A stretch of DNA of 64,000 nt from Burkholderia pseudomultivorans (GTDB lineage: Bacteria > Pseudomonadota > Gammaproteobacteria > Burkholderiales > Burkholderiaceae), in NCBI RefSeq assembly GCF_001718415.1, contig NZ_CP013377.1:2728001-2792000 (forward strand). Direction: 5' to 3'. The translations under genes and the position numbers were made by a program. Below the pieces are notes generated by a model that worked only from the letters and a program-made list of their open reading frames with translations, made no database searches and was not told the origin of the DNA. Below are positions 46,801 through 57,400 of the stretch, one piece after another (the first letter of the stretch is position 1; each line of letters begins with the position of its first letter).

Positions 46801-49800
46801 GTACGTCACCGCCGCGATCGACTGGCCCGTCACCGGGTCCACCAGACCCGAGTCGGCCAGCTGCTTGTTGATCACGGTGATGTTTTCCGTGTTCGTCGAC
46901 GTACGGCCGTCGAGGTTCGCCAGCGCGTCGCCCACGTTGTTGTACGATTTCGACTTCGATGCATCCGCCGGGTCGGCCAGCGAGTACGACGGGTTCGTCA
47001 CCTTGCCGTCCGCATCCACGGTCGAGCCGCCTCCCAGCGAATCGGCCACGCTCTGCGCCGTCGCGTGCAGTTGCGAGCCGTTGATCGCGTCCGTGCTCGC
47101 GGCCGTGACCGCGCCCGCCTTCACGTTCGTGATCGTCGTGCCATCCGCGCCGGCCAGCGTGACCGTATCCTTCGACGCGCTGTCGTATGCCACGGCCAGC
47201 GGGTTGCCGCCGCTGCTCTTGTCCAGCGCATCGAGGGCATCGCCCACGCTGTGGTAGTCCTGGCCGCCGACCGAGTAGGTCGGGTCCGTGATCGAACCGT
47301 CCGCGCCCACGCCCGCGCCGCCGCCGATCTTGTCCGCGACGCTCTTCGACACGTTGAAGAGCTGCGAGCCATTGATCGCGTCGTTGCTCGTCGAGCTCAC
47401 CGCACCGGCTGCGACATTGTGGATCGCGACCGGCACGCCGGCGTTGCCCAGCGTCACGCTGTTCTTCGCCGCGCTGTCGTACACCACCGCCAGCGATTCG
47501 CCCGTCGCCGGGTCGATCACGCCGCCGTCCTTCAGCGAGTCCTCAAGGTCCCCCACGCGCGTGTTCGTCGCGAACAGCTGCGAGCCGTTCACCGCATCCT
47601 TGCTCGTCGCCGACAGCACACCGTCCGCCACGTTGTGCAGCGCCACCGGCGTGGTCGCCCCCGCGCCGCCCAGCGTTACGCTGTCCTTCGACGCGCCGTC
47701 GTACGTCACCGCCAGCGACGTCAGCTTGCCCGAAGCGTCTTCACCCACCAGGCCCGCGTTCTTCAGCTGGCCGAGGTTCAGTGCATCGCCGTCGTCCGTC
47801 GCGTCAGCCACGTTCTTGATCTGCGTCGGGCCCGTGCCGTTGCCCAGCGTCACCGAACCGTAGTTCGGCGTGCCGTCTGCGTGACGGTCGTACGTCACTG
47901 CGGCGATCGACTTGCCGTCGTCTCCGATCAGGCCCGAATCCTTCAGCTGGCTCACGTTCACCGCGTCCATGTCGGCGACGCCCGCCTTCACGTTCGACAG
48001 CGTCGTGCCGTCCGCGCCCTTCAGCGTGACCGTGTCCTTCGCCACGCCGTCATACGCGACGGCCAGCGATGTCAGGCCCGCACCCGGGTTCGTGGGATCG
48101 ACCGGCGCAACCAGGCCCGCGTCCTGCAACTGGCCAACGTTGATCGCGTCGTGACGATCCACGCCGTCCGCAACGTTCTTCAGCGCCACCGGAGCGGTCG
48201 CGCTCGCGCCGCCCAGCGTCACCGAATCCTTCGCAATCGTGTCGTAAGACACTGCGAGCGGGTTCGGTGAAACAGTCACGTCACGGATTGCATCGGTCAG
48301 TTGATCAACGTTTACCGCGTCCGTGCCGGCCGTGCCGCGCGCGACGTTCGACACGGTTACCGGCGCACCCGCGTTGCCCAGCGTCACGCTGTTCTTCGCC
48401 GCGCTGTCGTACACCACCGCCAGCGACTTGCCCGTCGCCGGGTCGATCACGCCGCCGTCCTTCAGCGAGTCCTCAAGGTCACCCACGCGCGTGTTCGTCG
48501 CGAACAGCTGCGAGCCGTTCACCGCATCCTTGCTCGTCGCCGACAGCACACCGTCCGCCACGTTGTGCAGCGCCACCGACGTCGTTGCACCCGCGCCGCC
48601 CAGCGTCACGCTGTCCTTCGACGCGCCGTCGTACGTCACTGCCAGCGACGTCAGCTTGCCCGACGTGTCTTCACCGACCAGGCCCGCGTTCTTCAGCTGG
48701 CCGAGGTTCAGCGCGTCGCCGTCCTCCGTCGCGTCAGCCACGTTCTTGATCTGCGTCGGGCCCGTGCCGTTGCCCAGCGTCACCGAACCGTAGTTCGGCG
48801 TGCCGTCTGCGTTACGGTCGTACGTCACTGCGGCGATCGACTTGCCCGTCGACGGATCGATCAGGCCCGCGTCCTTCAGCTGCGAAACGTTCACCGCGTC
48901 CATGTCGGCCACACCCGCCTTCACGTTCGACAGCGTCGTGCCGTCCGCGCCGGCCAGCGTGACCGTGTCCTTCGCCACCCCGTCATACGTGACGGCCAGC
49001 GACGTCAGCCCCGCACCCGGGTTCGTCGGATCGACCGGCGCAACCAGGCCCGCATCCTGCAACTGACCGAGGTTGATCGCGTCGTGACGGTCCACGCCGT
49101 CCGCAACGTTCTTCAGTGCGACCGGAGCCGTCGCGCCCGTGCCGCCGAGCGTCACGGCGTCCTTCGCCGCGCCGTCGTACGTTACCGCCAGCGACGTCAG
49201 GTTGCCGGTGCCGTCGTCACCGACGAGACCCGCATTCTTCAGTTGACCGAGGTTCAGCGCGTCGTGATCGTCCTTCGCGTCGGCGACGTTCTTCAGCGCG
49301 ACCGGCGTCGTTGCCCCCGCGCCGCCGAGCGTCACGGTGTCTTTCGCTGCACTGTCGTACGCCACCGCATTCGGATCGCCGGCGCTGCGCGACGCGAGCG
49401 CGTCCAGCGCGTCGCCCACATTGTGATAGTCGCTGCCATCGACGTTGTAGGTCGGCTGCGTGATGCTGCCGTCCACGCCGACCGCAGCATGGCCGCCGAG
49501 CGCATTCGCCAGGCCGGTCAACTGGCTCACGTTGACCGCATCGGTCGCTTGCGTGCCTGCTGCGACGTTGACGATCTGGCGTTCCGCGCCTGCACGGCCG
49601 ACGGACAGCGCATTGGCTCGATTCGAGAACGAATCCGCGCCAAGCGCGATGCTGTTGGCCGCGGCCGCAGTCGCGTTCGCGCCGAGCGCCATCGCACCTT
49701 CGACGCTGCGTGCGATGTTTGCCCCCGTACCGATCGCGATCGCGTTGGTCGCCCCGGCACGCACGTTCGCTGCGTTACCGAGCGCGATCGAGCTGTCGCC

Positions 49801-52800
49801 GATCGCCTGCGCACCGTTGTTGCCGATCGCCAGCGCGTAGTCGCCGTTCGCCTGCGTGTTCGCCCCCAACGCAACGGCCTGCATGCCGTTCGTCTGGACG
49901 TTCGAGCCCACGGCGACCGAGTAGTCCTGACCAGCGCCCGTCCCCGCAAAGCTGCCGATTGCGACCGAGTTGTTCGAACCCGCGATGCTCTGCAGGCCGA
50001 CCGCCACGGCGTTGCCGCCGCTTGCGACTGACGACGTGCCGATCGCGGCTGCCGTTGACGTCGCCGGATCCGCGCCGTTCAGCGAAGCGAGGTTATTGCC
50101 CTGCAGGCCTTCGACCGCGACGAGCGGGTCGGTGACGTCCATCGGCTGCATCGAACGCGAGTTCACCTCGTCAATTGCGGCTTTCGTCTTCTTGTCGATC
50201 TCCGACGAGAAACTGTCGATCGCCTGCTGCGTCTTCGAAGTCACCGACGTCGACAGGTTGTTCAATGCCGCGTAGAGCTGACCGCCATTGATGGCGTCGG
50301 TGCTCTGGAACGCGACGTCACCGTCCGCCACGTTGACGATCCTGCGTTCCTGGCCTACCGCGCCGACCGACACCACGTTGTTCTGGTTCGCGACCGAGTT
50401 GTAGCCGATCGCGACCGAACCGTTGCCGGTCACGCGTGCACCGCTGCCGAGTGCGAGCGAGTTGGCACCCGCGCCCTGCGCCCCCGCACCGATGGCAACG
50501 GCCAGTGCGCCGCTCGCGATAGCCGGTGTGCCCGACACCGGATCGGCATTGACCTTGACAAAGCGCAGATCCGCGCCGGAAAGTCGGTCTTCCAGATCCG
50601 ACAGCCCCGTATTCAGCTGATTCACGTTGACGGCGTCGGTGCCGTCGACGCCCGTTGCGACGTTCTTCAACGCCACCGGCGTGGCCGCGCCGGCACCACC
50701 CAGCGTTACCGATCCGTAGTTCGGCGTGCCGTCCGTGTTACGGTCGTACGTCACCGCCGCGATCGACTTGCCGTCGTCGCCGATCAGGCCCGAACCCTTC
50801 AGCTGCGAAACGTTCACCGCGTCCGTGTCGGCCACGCCAGCCTTCACGTTCGACAGCGTCGTGCCGTCCGTGCCGGCCAGCGTGACCTTGTCGCGCGCCG
50901 CGCCGTCGTACACCACGGCCATCGACGTCAGCTTGCCCGACCCATCGTCACCCACCAGGCCCGCGTTCTTAAGCTGGCCGAGGTTCAGTGCATCGCTGTC
51001 GTCCGTCGCGTCAGCCACGTTCTTGATCTGCGTCGGACCCGTGCCGTTGCCCAGCGTCACCGAGCCGTAGTTCGGCGTGCCGTCCGCGTGACGGTCGTAC
51101 GTCACCGCCGCGATCGACTTGCCGTCGTCTCCGATCAGGCCCGAACCCTTCAGTTGCGAAACGTTCACCGCGTCCATGTCGGCCACGCCAGCCTTCAGGT
51201 TCGACAGTGTCGTGCCGTCCGTGCCGGCCAGCGTGACCTTGTCCTTCGCCGTGCTGTCATACGTGACAGCCAGCGACGTCAGGCCCGCACCCGGGTTCGT
51301 CGGATCGACAGGCGCGACCAGGCCTGCGTCCTGCAACTGGCCAAGGTTGATCGCGTCGTGACGGTCCACACCGTCCGCTACGTTCTTCAGTGCGACCGGC
51401 GTCGTTGCGCCGGCGCCGCCCAGCGTCACGGCGTCCTTCGCCGCGCTGTCGTACGTCACCGCCAGCGACGTCAGCTTGCCCGACCCATCGTCACCCACCA
51501 GACCCGCGTTCTTCAGCTGGCCGAGGTTCAGTGCATCGCTGTCGTCCATCGCGTCAGCCACGTTCTTGATCTGCGTCGGGCCCGTGCCGTTGCCAAGCGT
51601 CACCGAACCATAGTTCGCCGTGCCGTCCGCGTGACGGTCGTACGTCACTGCCGCGATCGACTTGCCCGTCGACGGATCGATCAGGCCTGCGTCCTTCAGC
51701 TGCGAAACGTTCACCGCGTCCATGTCGGCCACACCCGCCTTCACGTTCGACAGCGTCGTGCCGTCCGCGCCCTTCAGCGTGACCGTATCCTTGGTCGCGC
51801 CGTCGTACACTACCGCCCGCGATTCGCCCGTCATCGGGTCGATCACGCCGCCGTCCTTCAGCGCGTCCTTCAGATTGCCAAGATCCTGGTTCGTCGCGAA
51901 CAGCTGCGAGCCGTTCACCGCATCCTTGCTCGTCGCCGACAGCACACCGTCCGCCACGTTGTGCAGCGCCACCGGCGTCGTTGCACCCGCGCCGCCCAGC
52001 GTCACGCTGTCCTTCGTCGCATCGTCATAGGTCACGGCATTCGGATCGCTGCCGCCATTCGCGGCCAGTGCGTCGAGCGCGTCGCCGACGTTGTGATAGT
52101 CCGTTCCAGCGACCTTGTAAGTCGGCTGCGTAACGTTGCCACTCCCGTCGATCGCGGCCCCGCCGCCGAGTGCCCTGGTCACGCCGGACAGCTGGCCGAC
52201 GTTGACTGCGTCGGTACGTTGCGTGCCGGCCGCGACATTGGTGATCTGCCGTTGCAGCATCGACGAGCCAACCGATACGCTGTTATTGCGGTCGGTGACC
52301 GACGCGGCGCCGAGCGCCACCGAATCGGCGTGGGTCGCCTGTGCGTTGACACCCAAGGCAACACCATGCAGGCCGCCTGCGTTCGCACCCGAGCCGATCG
52401 CGACGGCGGCGCCGCCGGCGCTGCTGCTCTGGAAGCCGATGGCCGTACTGTTGTTGCCGCTGGCCAGCGCGCTGTTGCCCAGAGCCGTCGCATAGGAACC
52501 GGCCGCACTCGTGTTCGTGCCGATGGCGAGCGAACCCGCGCCCGCTTGCGCGGCGGCGGTGCCGTTACGCGTATCGATCTGGATGTATGTGTTGGCGACC
52601 TTCGTCGAAAGTGCCTCGTTCATCTGACCGAGGTTGACTGCATCCGTGTTCGCCATACCGGCGGCCAGATTGGTAATGCGCCGCTGCGTCGTCGCCGACC
52701 CGACGGAGACGGTGTTGTCCGCGTTAGCGATGCTGCCCGTGCCCAACGCAACCGAGTTGGCGCCGCTGGCCGTCGCACCAGAGCCCAGCACCACGCTCGC

Positions 52801-54045
52801 GCTACCCGCAGCCGAGCTGTTCGAACCCAGCACCGTACCGGCGCCACCGCCCATCGCGCTCGAGTTTGCGCCGACGACCGTCGCGTTCGAGCCCGAATGC
52901 ATCGCGTTCGTGCCGATCATGATCGAGCCGTTACCACCCGCGTTCGCGCCGCTGCCGATCGCGATCGCACCCGTCGAGACCCCCGCGCCTGCGTCGCCCG
53001 CCCGGGCATTCGTACCGATCGCGATCATGTTCGACGAATCCGCGCCGGTTCTCGTGACGGCCGCGCCCTGACCGAGCGCCAGGCTTCCAGTGCTCGACGC
53101 GGCGACGTTTGCAGACGATCCAACGGCAATCGAGCCGATACCGTTGGCCTGAGCTCCATAACCCGCGGCGAGCGAATTGTTGCCCACCGCTGCAGCGAGG
53201 CGTCCTAATGCCGTCGAATTCGTTCCTGCCGCATTGGCGCTCACGCCGACAGCCACCGTCTCGCTACCTGTCGCCCTGGAGAGGGTGCCGAGCGCCACCG
53301 CATTCTGCCCGGTGGCGCTGGTGTTACCGCCAAGCGCCACAGCCGATGTCCCGGTCGCCCTCGCATTGGCGCCAACCGCCGTCGCGCTCCCGCCCGCGCT
53401 CGCGGCCGTTGCCGTCGCGTACGTACCGGTGCTGATTGCCACGTACGGGTTGCTTGCTGTCGCTGCGGCGGAAATTGCAGCATTTAGCTGGTTGACGTTG
53501 ACCGCATCAGTGCCGGCCGTCCCCGTCGCCAGCCCCGTAATACGATGGTTCGTCATGTTGACATTGTTGTCGAAGTCGGCCGGGCCGCTGACGTGGACAC
53601 CGTTCTGGCCGTACAGGACCAGGTGCCCGTCGGTACTGCCCATAACCGACGCCGTCGGAGTGAGGCCGGCAGCGCCGTTCGTACCAGCGTTGTTAGCCAG
53701 AATGAAGGACGGCGCATGTCCCTGATACGAAGGCAGGCTGGTATTGATAGGCGCACAGTTCGCGTTGACCGTATTGCTCAGTGCACCAAATGTTTGCCCA
53801 TATCTCACGCCGTTTGCCGCAGTCGTGTTCGAGCACAAATTGAGACCGCCGCCAGTCGTGGCCTGGGCCATGGCATCCATCGACACAGCGCCGCCACCGA
53901 CCCCGGCCATCACCGCTACCGCCGCCGTCACCGACGACCGCATCGCCGTATTCGACTTCGATTTCGTTCGCGTCCGCGCCGTTTCGGCTGCTGCCGTCCA
54001 TGTACCCGTCGTCGCGTTCCAGACGGTGCGATAGGTCTTGTTCAC
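43891..54045 (-). CDS. Giant trimeric autotransporter adhesin TAA2
   Basis: 3384 residues from the GTG at 54045, with AGAGG 9 nt upstream. An extended signal peptide region opens VNKTYRTVWNATTGTWTAAAE. It then has a YadA-like head with many AVALGxN-type roll repeats, a very long stalk of repeated neck/coiled-coil blocks (such as VADGVDRHDAIN and NVSQLK units) and a C-terminal YadA anchor (RNAYSGIAAATALTM... GVGASYQW). It is by far the largest gene in the window. Compare BCAM0223 in B. cenocepacia as I recall it. Promoter P9 precedes it and an OmpA lipoprotein follows it. Confidence 0.9.
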   Translation of the reverse strand: MNKTYRTVWNATTGTWTAAAETARTRTKSKSNTAMRSSVTAAVAVMAGVGGGAVSMDAMAQATTGGGLNLCSNTTAANGVRYGQTFGALSNTVNANCAPINTSLPSYQGHAPSFILANNAGTNGAAGLTPTASVMGSTDGHLVLYGQNGVHVSGPADFDNNVNMTNHRITGLATGTAGTDAVNVNQLNAAISAAATASNPYVAISTGTYATATAASAGGSATAVGANARATGTSAVALGGNTSATGQNAVALGTLSRATGSETVAVGVSANAAGTNSTALGRLAAAVGNNSLAAGYGAQANGIGSIAVGSSANVAASSTGSLALGQGAAVTRTGADSSNMIAIGTNARAGDAGAGVSTGAIAIGSGANAGGNGSIMIGTNAMHSGSNATVVGANSSAMGGGAGTVLGSNSSAAGSASVVLGSGATASGANSVALGTGSIANADNTVSVGSATTQRRITNLAAGMANTDAVNLGQMNEALSTKVANTYIQIDTRNGTAAAQAGAGSLAIGTNTSAAGSYATALGNSALASGNNSTAIGFQSSSAGGAAVAIGSGANAGGLHGVALGVNAQATHADSVALGAASVTDRNNSVSVGSSMLQRQITNVAAGTQRTDAVNVGQLSGVTRALGGGAAIDGSGNVTQPTYKVAGTDYHNVGDALDALAANGGSDPNAVTYDDATKDSVTLGGAGATTPVALHNVADGVLSATSKDAVNGSQLFATNQDLGNLKDALKDGGVIDPMTGESRAVVYDGATKDTVTLKGADGTTLSNVKAGVADMDAVNVSQLKDAGLIDPSTGKSIAAVTYDRHADGTANYGSVTLGNGTGPTQIKNVADAMDDSDALNLGQLKNAGLVGDDGSGKLTSLAVTYDSAAKDAVTLGGAGATTPVALKNVADGVDRHDAINLGQLQDAGLVAPVDPTNPGAGLTSLAVTYDSTAKDKVTLAGTDGTTLSNLKAGVADMDAVNVSQLKGSGLIGDDGKSIAAVTYDRHADGTPNYGSVTLGNGTGPTQIKNVADATDDSDALNLGQLKNAGLVGDDGSGKLTSMAVVYDGAARDKVTLAGTDGTTLSNVKAGVADTDAVNVSQLKGSGLIGDDGKSIAAVTYDRNTDGTPNYGSVTLGGAGAATPVALKNVATGVDGTDAVNVNQLNTGLSDLEDRLSGADLRFVKVNADPVSGTPAIASGALAVAIGAGAQGAGANSLALGSGARVTGNGSVAIGYNSVANQNNVVSVGAVGQERRIVNVADGDVAFQSTDAINGGQLYAALNNLSTSVTSKTQQAIDSFSSEIDKKTKAAIDEVNSRSMQPMDVTDPLVAVEGLQGNNLASLNGADPATSTAAAIGTSSVASGGNAVAVGLQSIAGSNNSVAIGSFAGTGAGQDYSVAVGSNVQTNGMQAVALGANTQANGDYALAIGNNGAQAIGDSSIALGNAANVRAGATNAIAIGTGANIARSVEGAMALGANATAAAANSIALGADSFSNRANALSVGRAGAERQIVNVAAGTQATDAVNVSQLTGLANALGGHAAVGVDGSITQPTYNVDGSDYHNVGDALDALASRSAGDPNAVAYDSAAKDTVTLGGAGATTPVALKNVADAKDDHDALNLGQLKNAGLVGDDGTGNLTSLAVTYDGAAKDAVTLGGTGATAPVALKNVADGVDRHDAINLGQLQDAGLVAPVDPTNPGAGLTSLAVTYDGVAKDTVTLAGADGTTLSNVKAGVADMDAVNVSQLKDAGLIDPSTGKSIAAVTYDRNADGTPNYGSVTLGNGTGPTQIKNVADATEDGDALNLGQLKNAGLVGEDTSGKLTSLAVTYDGASKDSVTLGGAGATTSVALHNVADGVLSATSKDAVNGSQLFATNTRVGDLEDSLKDGGVIDPATGKSLAVVYDSAAKNSVTLGNAGAPVTVSNVARGTAGTDAVNVDQLTDAIRDVTVSPNPLAVSYDTIAKDSVTLGGASATAPVALKNVADGVDRHDAINVGQLQDAGLVAPVDPTNPGAGLTSLAVAYDGVAKDTVTLKGADGTTLSNVKAGVADMDAVNVSQLKDSGLIGDDGKSIAAVTYDRHADGTPNYGSVTLGNGTGPTQIKNVADATDDGDALNLGQLKNAGLVGEDASGKLTSLAVTYDGASKDSVTLGGAGATTPVALHNVADGVLSATSKDAVNGSQLFATNTRVGDLEDSLKDGGVIDPATGESLAVVYDSAAKNSVTLGNAGVPVAIHNVAAGAVSSTSNDAINGSQLFNVSKSVADKIGGGAGVGADGSITDPTYSVGGQDYHSVGDALDALDKSSGGNPLAVAYDSASKDTVTLAGADGTTITNVKAGAVTAASTDAINGSQLHATAQSVADSLGGGSTVDADGKVTNPSYSLADPADASKSKSYNNVGDALANLDGRTSTNTENITVINKQLADSGLVDPVTGQSIAAVTYDRNADGTPNLGSVTLGGAGATAPVALKNVADGVDRHDAINVGQLQDAGLVAPVDPTNPGAGLTSLAVAYDGVAKDTVTLKGADGTTLSNVKAGVADMDAVNVSQLKDAGLIDPSTGKSIAAVTYDRNADGTPNYGSVTLGNGTGPTQLKNVADATDDGDALNLGQLKNAGLVGEDTSGKLTSLAVTYDGASKDSVTLGGAGATTPVALKNVADGVDRHDAINLGQLQDAGLVAPVDPTNPGAGLTSLAVAYDDASKDVVTLKGADGTTLTNVKAGAVTATSTDAINGSQLHATAQSVADSLGGGSTVDADGKVTNPSYSLADPADASKSKSYNNVGDALANLDGRTSTNTENITVINKQLADSGLVDPVTGQSLAAVTYDRNADGTPNLGSVTLGGAGATAPVALKNVADGVDAHDAVNLGQLQTAGLVAPVDPTNPGAGLTSLAVTYDKHADGSANFDQITLKGANGSTLTNVKAGAVNATSMDAVNGAQLYGASKSTADALGGGATVDANGNVTNPTYTVNNKTYNNVGDAIENISNSLVHGSIGLVQQDEDTREITVAKDTDGTTVNFTGTAGDRVLTGVGAGAVSATSNDAINGSQLHGTAQSVADVIGGGTTVDADGKLADTSIEVNGNKYKTVAEAVQAAAQYGATDSLAVRYDLNKDGTPNYGSVTLGGTGAAPVRLTNVADGVNQYDAVNYGQLSELSDRIGGLDDRVGALEQNPGTGNPNPGDGGSGNDYFAGTDIGSTGTTPANAGDGTGNTAAGSNATIATGVSNATVIGSGAGASKDGGVAIGSNAASAAEGAVAIGRGSDASGSQSTAIGDGAKASGSNSVAVGAGSVATEANTVSFGNGTDDGNRRLTNIKDGINESDAATKGQLDRAVGGMQGQINDLSRNAYSGIAAATALTMIPGVDPGKTLSFGVGGATYRGYQAVAFGGEARITQNLKMKAGVGLSSGGNTVGVGASYQW
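45595..45960 (-). repeat. Internal duplication in TAA2, copy 1
   Basis: This block is nearly identical to 46732–47097, offset 1137 bp (379 codons). It includes the segment encoding SYSLADPADASKSKSYNN and INKQLADSGLVDPVTGQS. More diverged copies of smaller modules occur from about 45.4 to 51.8 kb. Confidence 0.75.
46732..47097 (-). repeat. Internal duplication in TAA2, copy 2
   Basis: Second copy of the block at 45595–45960. Recombination between the two would delete 379 codons in frame and shorten the stalk. Confidence 0.75.
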
Positions 54046-54100
54046 GTTGTTTGCCTCTGTAGAGAAAAAGAGAGAAGGACGCTCCTCGTCCACAGATGCC

Positions 54101-54143
54101 AATGTATTGATCGCCTGTCATTTCGATAATCAGACGGCTGGAC
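54101..54143 (-). promoter_or_regulatory. Box promoter P9 (TAA2)
   Basis: Degenerate box GTCCAGCCGTCTGA (54143–54130), -35 TTATCG, 17-nt spacer, -10 TACATT (54106–54101). Leader about 49 nt to GTG 54045. Confidence 0.55.
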
Positions 54144-54161
54144 ACGATCGCACTTATTTCG

Positions 54162-54175
54162 TAGGCCTAGTCCTA
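54162..54175 (-). promoter_or_regulatory. Distal box upstream of TAA2
   Basis: TAGGACTAGGCCTA, 32 nt upstream of the proximal box, the same distance as at the FixL-type kinase. Confidence 0.6.
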
Positions 54176-54300
54176 AACTGACGTTGCTTGACAATCGGGC
54201 ATGCCACGCGCGACGCGACACGACCTGCGCTTGAACGATTCCGTTTGACACGACCGTATCGCAGGCCTTATATACGCATCCGCGCAACCAACGACGTGAA

Positions 54301-54314
54301 TAGGACTGGTCCTA
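54301..54314 (+). promoter_or_regulatory. Distal box upstream of kinase 2
   Basis: TAGGACTGGTCCTA, two perfect 6-bp arms around a 2-nt centre. It lies 33 nt upstream of the box of P10 and could serve both TAA2 and the kinase. Confidence 0.6.
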
Positions 54315-54333
54315 TCCGTCTCGCGCGAGTGTT

Positions 54334-54376
54334 TCGGACTGCCCTACATACAGGCCAGTCCGCTATCCCGATAATT
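54334..54376 (+). promoter_or_regulatory. Box promoter P10 (kinase 2)
   Basis: Box TCGGACTGCCCTAC (54334–54347), -35 ATACAG, then -10 ATAATT after 17 nt, or GATAAT (54370–54375) after 16 nt. A further box-like CAGGCCAGTCCGCT lies at 54351–54364. Confidence 0.5.
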
Positions 54377-54499
54377 TTCCTGTTCCCCGAGCCGGCGGCG
54401 CATCGCGTCGCCTCGATTCGGCTCGCGGATATCGTCCGCGTCCCGGCTTCGCCGCGGCGCGTCTCCCGATTTGCGCATTGATTCACCGGTCTTCGTCTC

Positions 54500-57400
54500 A
54501 TGCCCATCCGCCATCTCTTCGCGTCCCACGCGGACGCCAACGCGCCGTTCGCGTCGATCGACGACGACGCGCGCGACCTGAGCCTGCTGAACCGGTATCA
54601 GCGCTTCACGCTGTATGGCGGCGCCGCCGTGCTGTCGCTGGTGATCCTGATCGCGGCGGGCATCCTGCTCGTCGGCTCGGTGCGCGACTACATCGCGGAA
54701 CGGCGCGACCTGTTCCTGACACACAAGGCGCTCGTGCAACTCGAAATGGACGCGAAGCAGGCGTCGATGCGCCGCGCGGTCATCAATGCCGAGCTGCTGT
54801 GGAACGGCCATCCGCCGCATGCGCGCGAGGCGTCGGACGCGCTGCGGCGCGATGGTCACGTGCTGCTCGCGCCGATGCGCAGTGTGAGCGAGATCTTCGT
54901 GGCGGCATCGCCCGAAGCGATCGCCGACCACGAAACCGATCGCTACGTGCAACTGATGGAACGCCAGACGATTTCCGTCGCGGCCGCCGAGCGCCAGACC
55001 GGGCGCGCAGTACGCGGCTACGCGTACAGTCCCGACCGCACCGTGATCGCGATCACGCCGCCGCCGTCGATGCCGTATCCGGACGTGCTCGCGCGTATCG
55101 GCGTGTCCGACACGCACGCGCTGATCCGGCATCTCGCGTTCGACGTGGCCGACTGGTCCGATCCGGCCATCGCGCGCTACTGGCGTCTTTCGCGCCGGAT
55201 TGCCTGGCAGGCACCGGCGATCGATCCGCTGACCGGCAAAACGGTCTTCCGGCTCGTCGAACCCGCGTTCGACGGCCAGCGGCATTTCATGACCTTCGTC
55301 AGCGACTTCGACGTCGACGTGATCGCCGACCGCTTGCGACATGCGCCGGACGACGCCGTCGCGATGCTGATCGACGAAAACGGCCGCGTGCTGCTGCATG
55401 CCGACCGCACCCGCGACGCGGAAGACGGCGCGGCGCTGATGCGGCATGCGCTCGCCGAAGACACCTGGCGGCGCGGCCTCGTGCAGTTCGACGAAAGCTA
55501 CCGGCACGGCGTGTTCACGATCAGCGACCGCATCTCCGATACGGGCTACGCGATCGTCTATGCGTATTCGTGGCATACGATCGCCTATGCGATCGGCTCG
55601 ACGATGCTGCGCGAACTCGGCACGACCGCGGCCATCCTCATCGTGCTGTGGGCGCTCGTGATCGCGTTCGACCTGCGCGTCTTCGCGCCGCTGTTCCGCC
55701 GCTCGCGCCGCGTGTTCGAAAGCGAGCGGACGAGCCGCGCGATCATCGCGACCGCGCCGTTCGGCATCGGCCTCGTGTCGCCCGACACGCGCCAGGTGCT
55801 GCTGCGCAACCGGATGCTCGAGCTGTACGAGCGCGAGGCCGGCGACCCGCCGCTGCACGAGCGGCTGCTGACGCGCTACCGCGAGTACGCGGACGCTGCG
55901 CCGGTGCAGTTCGACGTCGAGCTGCCGGTCACGCTCGAAGACGGCCGCAGGCGCGACCTGCTCGTGAATTTCGTGCGCGTGCGCTTCAAAGGCATGAACG
56001 CGCTGCTGTACAGCTTCTCGGACATCACGACGCGCGCCGACGCCGAGCGCGCGCTCGACAGCGCGAACCGCGCGAAATCGACGTTCCTCGCCACCATCAG
56101 CCACGAAATCCGCACGCCGCTGAACGCGATGCTCGGCAATCTCGAACTGCTCGACAAGGCGCCGGACCCGAGCCGGCAGAAGCCGCGCCTGCATGCGGTC
56201 ACGTCGGCCGCGCGGATGCTGCTCGACATGCTGAACAACGTGCTCGACATGACGAAGATCGAAGCCGACCGGATGACGCTCGAATCGACCGGCTTTCGCA
56301 TCGATGAACTGATGCGCGACGTGGCCGACCTGTTCGATCCGGTCGCCGGCGCGAAGGGCATCGCGCTGCGCATCGACGTCGATCCAGCATTGGCCCGGAC
56401 TTATCTCGGCGATCCGATGCGCGTGCGGCAAATCGTCGTGAACCTGGTCAGCAACGCGATCAAGTTTACGAATCGCGGCGCGGTGGCGTTGTCGGTCTCG
56501 GCGCCGCCGGCCGACGCGACGCCGGTGACGATCCGCGTCAGCGATTCGGGCATCGGCATGACGGCCGATCAGCTTGCGCATGTGTTCGAGCCGTTCGCGC
56601 AGGCCGACGAATCGATCGCGCGCCGCTTCGGCGGGACTGGCATCGGCCTCGCGCTGAGCTACAAGCTCGCGGAATCGATGGGCGGCCGCATCGAGGCGAA
56701 CAGCGTGCCGGGCGTGGGTTCGACCTTCATCGTCACGTTGCCGCTGCCGCTCGATCGGCAGCCCGGTGCTGCGCATGCGCGCGCCGGTGCCGACGCGCCG
56801 GACGTCCGCGTGCTGTTCGTCGACGACAACGCCGTCAACCGTTCGCTGATCAGCGATCAGCTGGACGTGCTCGGCTATCAGGCCGATATCGCGTCGAACG
56901 TCGCGGAAGCGCTCGATCTCGTGGACCGCCAGGACTATGCAGTGATCCTGACCGATCTGAATATGCCGGGCCTCGACGGCTACGCGTTCGCGCGCGTGCT
57001 GCGCGAGCGCGGGCGCGCGCAGCCGATTCTGGCGGTGACCGCGCATGCGGAACCCGACGAACTGCAGCTGGCGTGGGAGGCTGGCATCGACGAAATCGTC
57101 ACGAAGCCGACGTCGCTGAAGTCGCTCGAACAGGCGATCACGAAATACGCCGGGACGTGGCGACGGCCCACGCATCCGCCCGTGCCGCAACGCACGGCCG
57201 GCCCGCTGCCGAAAGACCTGCACACGGTACTGGTCGACGCGACGCGACGCTCGAACGCCGCCATCGCGCGCGCGCTCCAGGACGGCGACCTGAAGATCGC
57301 GCGTTCGGAAATTCACAGCATGCGGGGTGCGTTCGCGATGATCGGGGAACGGGAGATATCGACGCTGTGCGCGTCGCTCGAAGCGCTGGCGCTGGCCGGC

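Noticed and set aside
43708..53208. Long open frames opposite TAA2 on the plus strand (43708..48270, 48301..50031, 51088..53208)
   Set aside because: They are rich in Arg, His, Val and Asp and follow the repeats of the adhesin on the other strand. No start with a ribosome-binding site and no domain; they arise from high GC content and repeat codon use.
37730..54045. CRISPR-like array in the repeated regions of the adhesin genes
   Set aside because: The repeats are in frame, vary by codon and lack constant spacers, and no cas genes are present. They encode adhesin modules.
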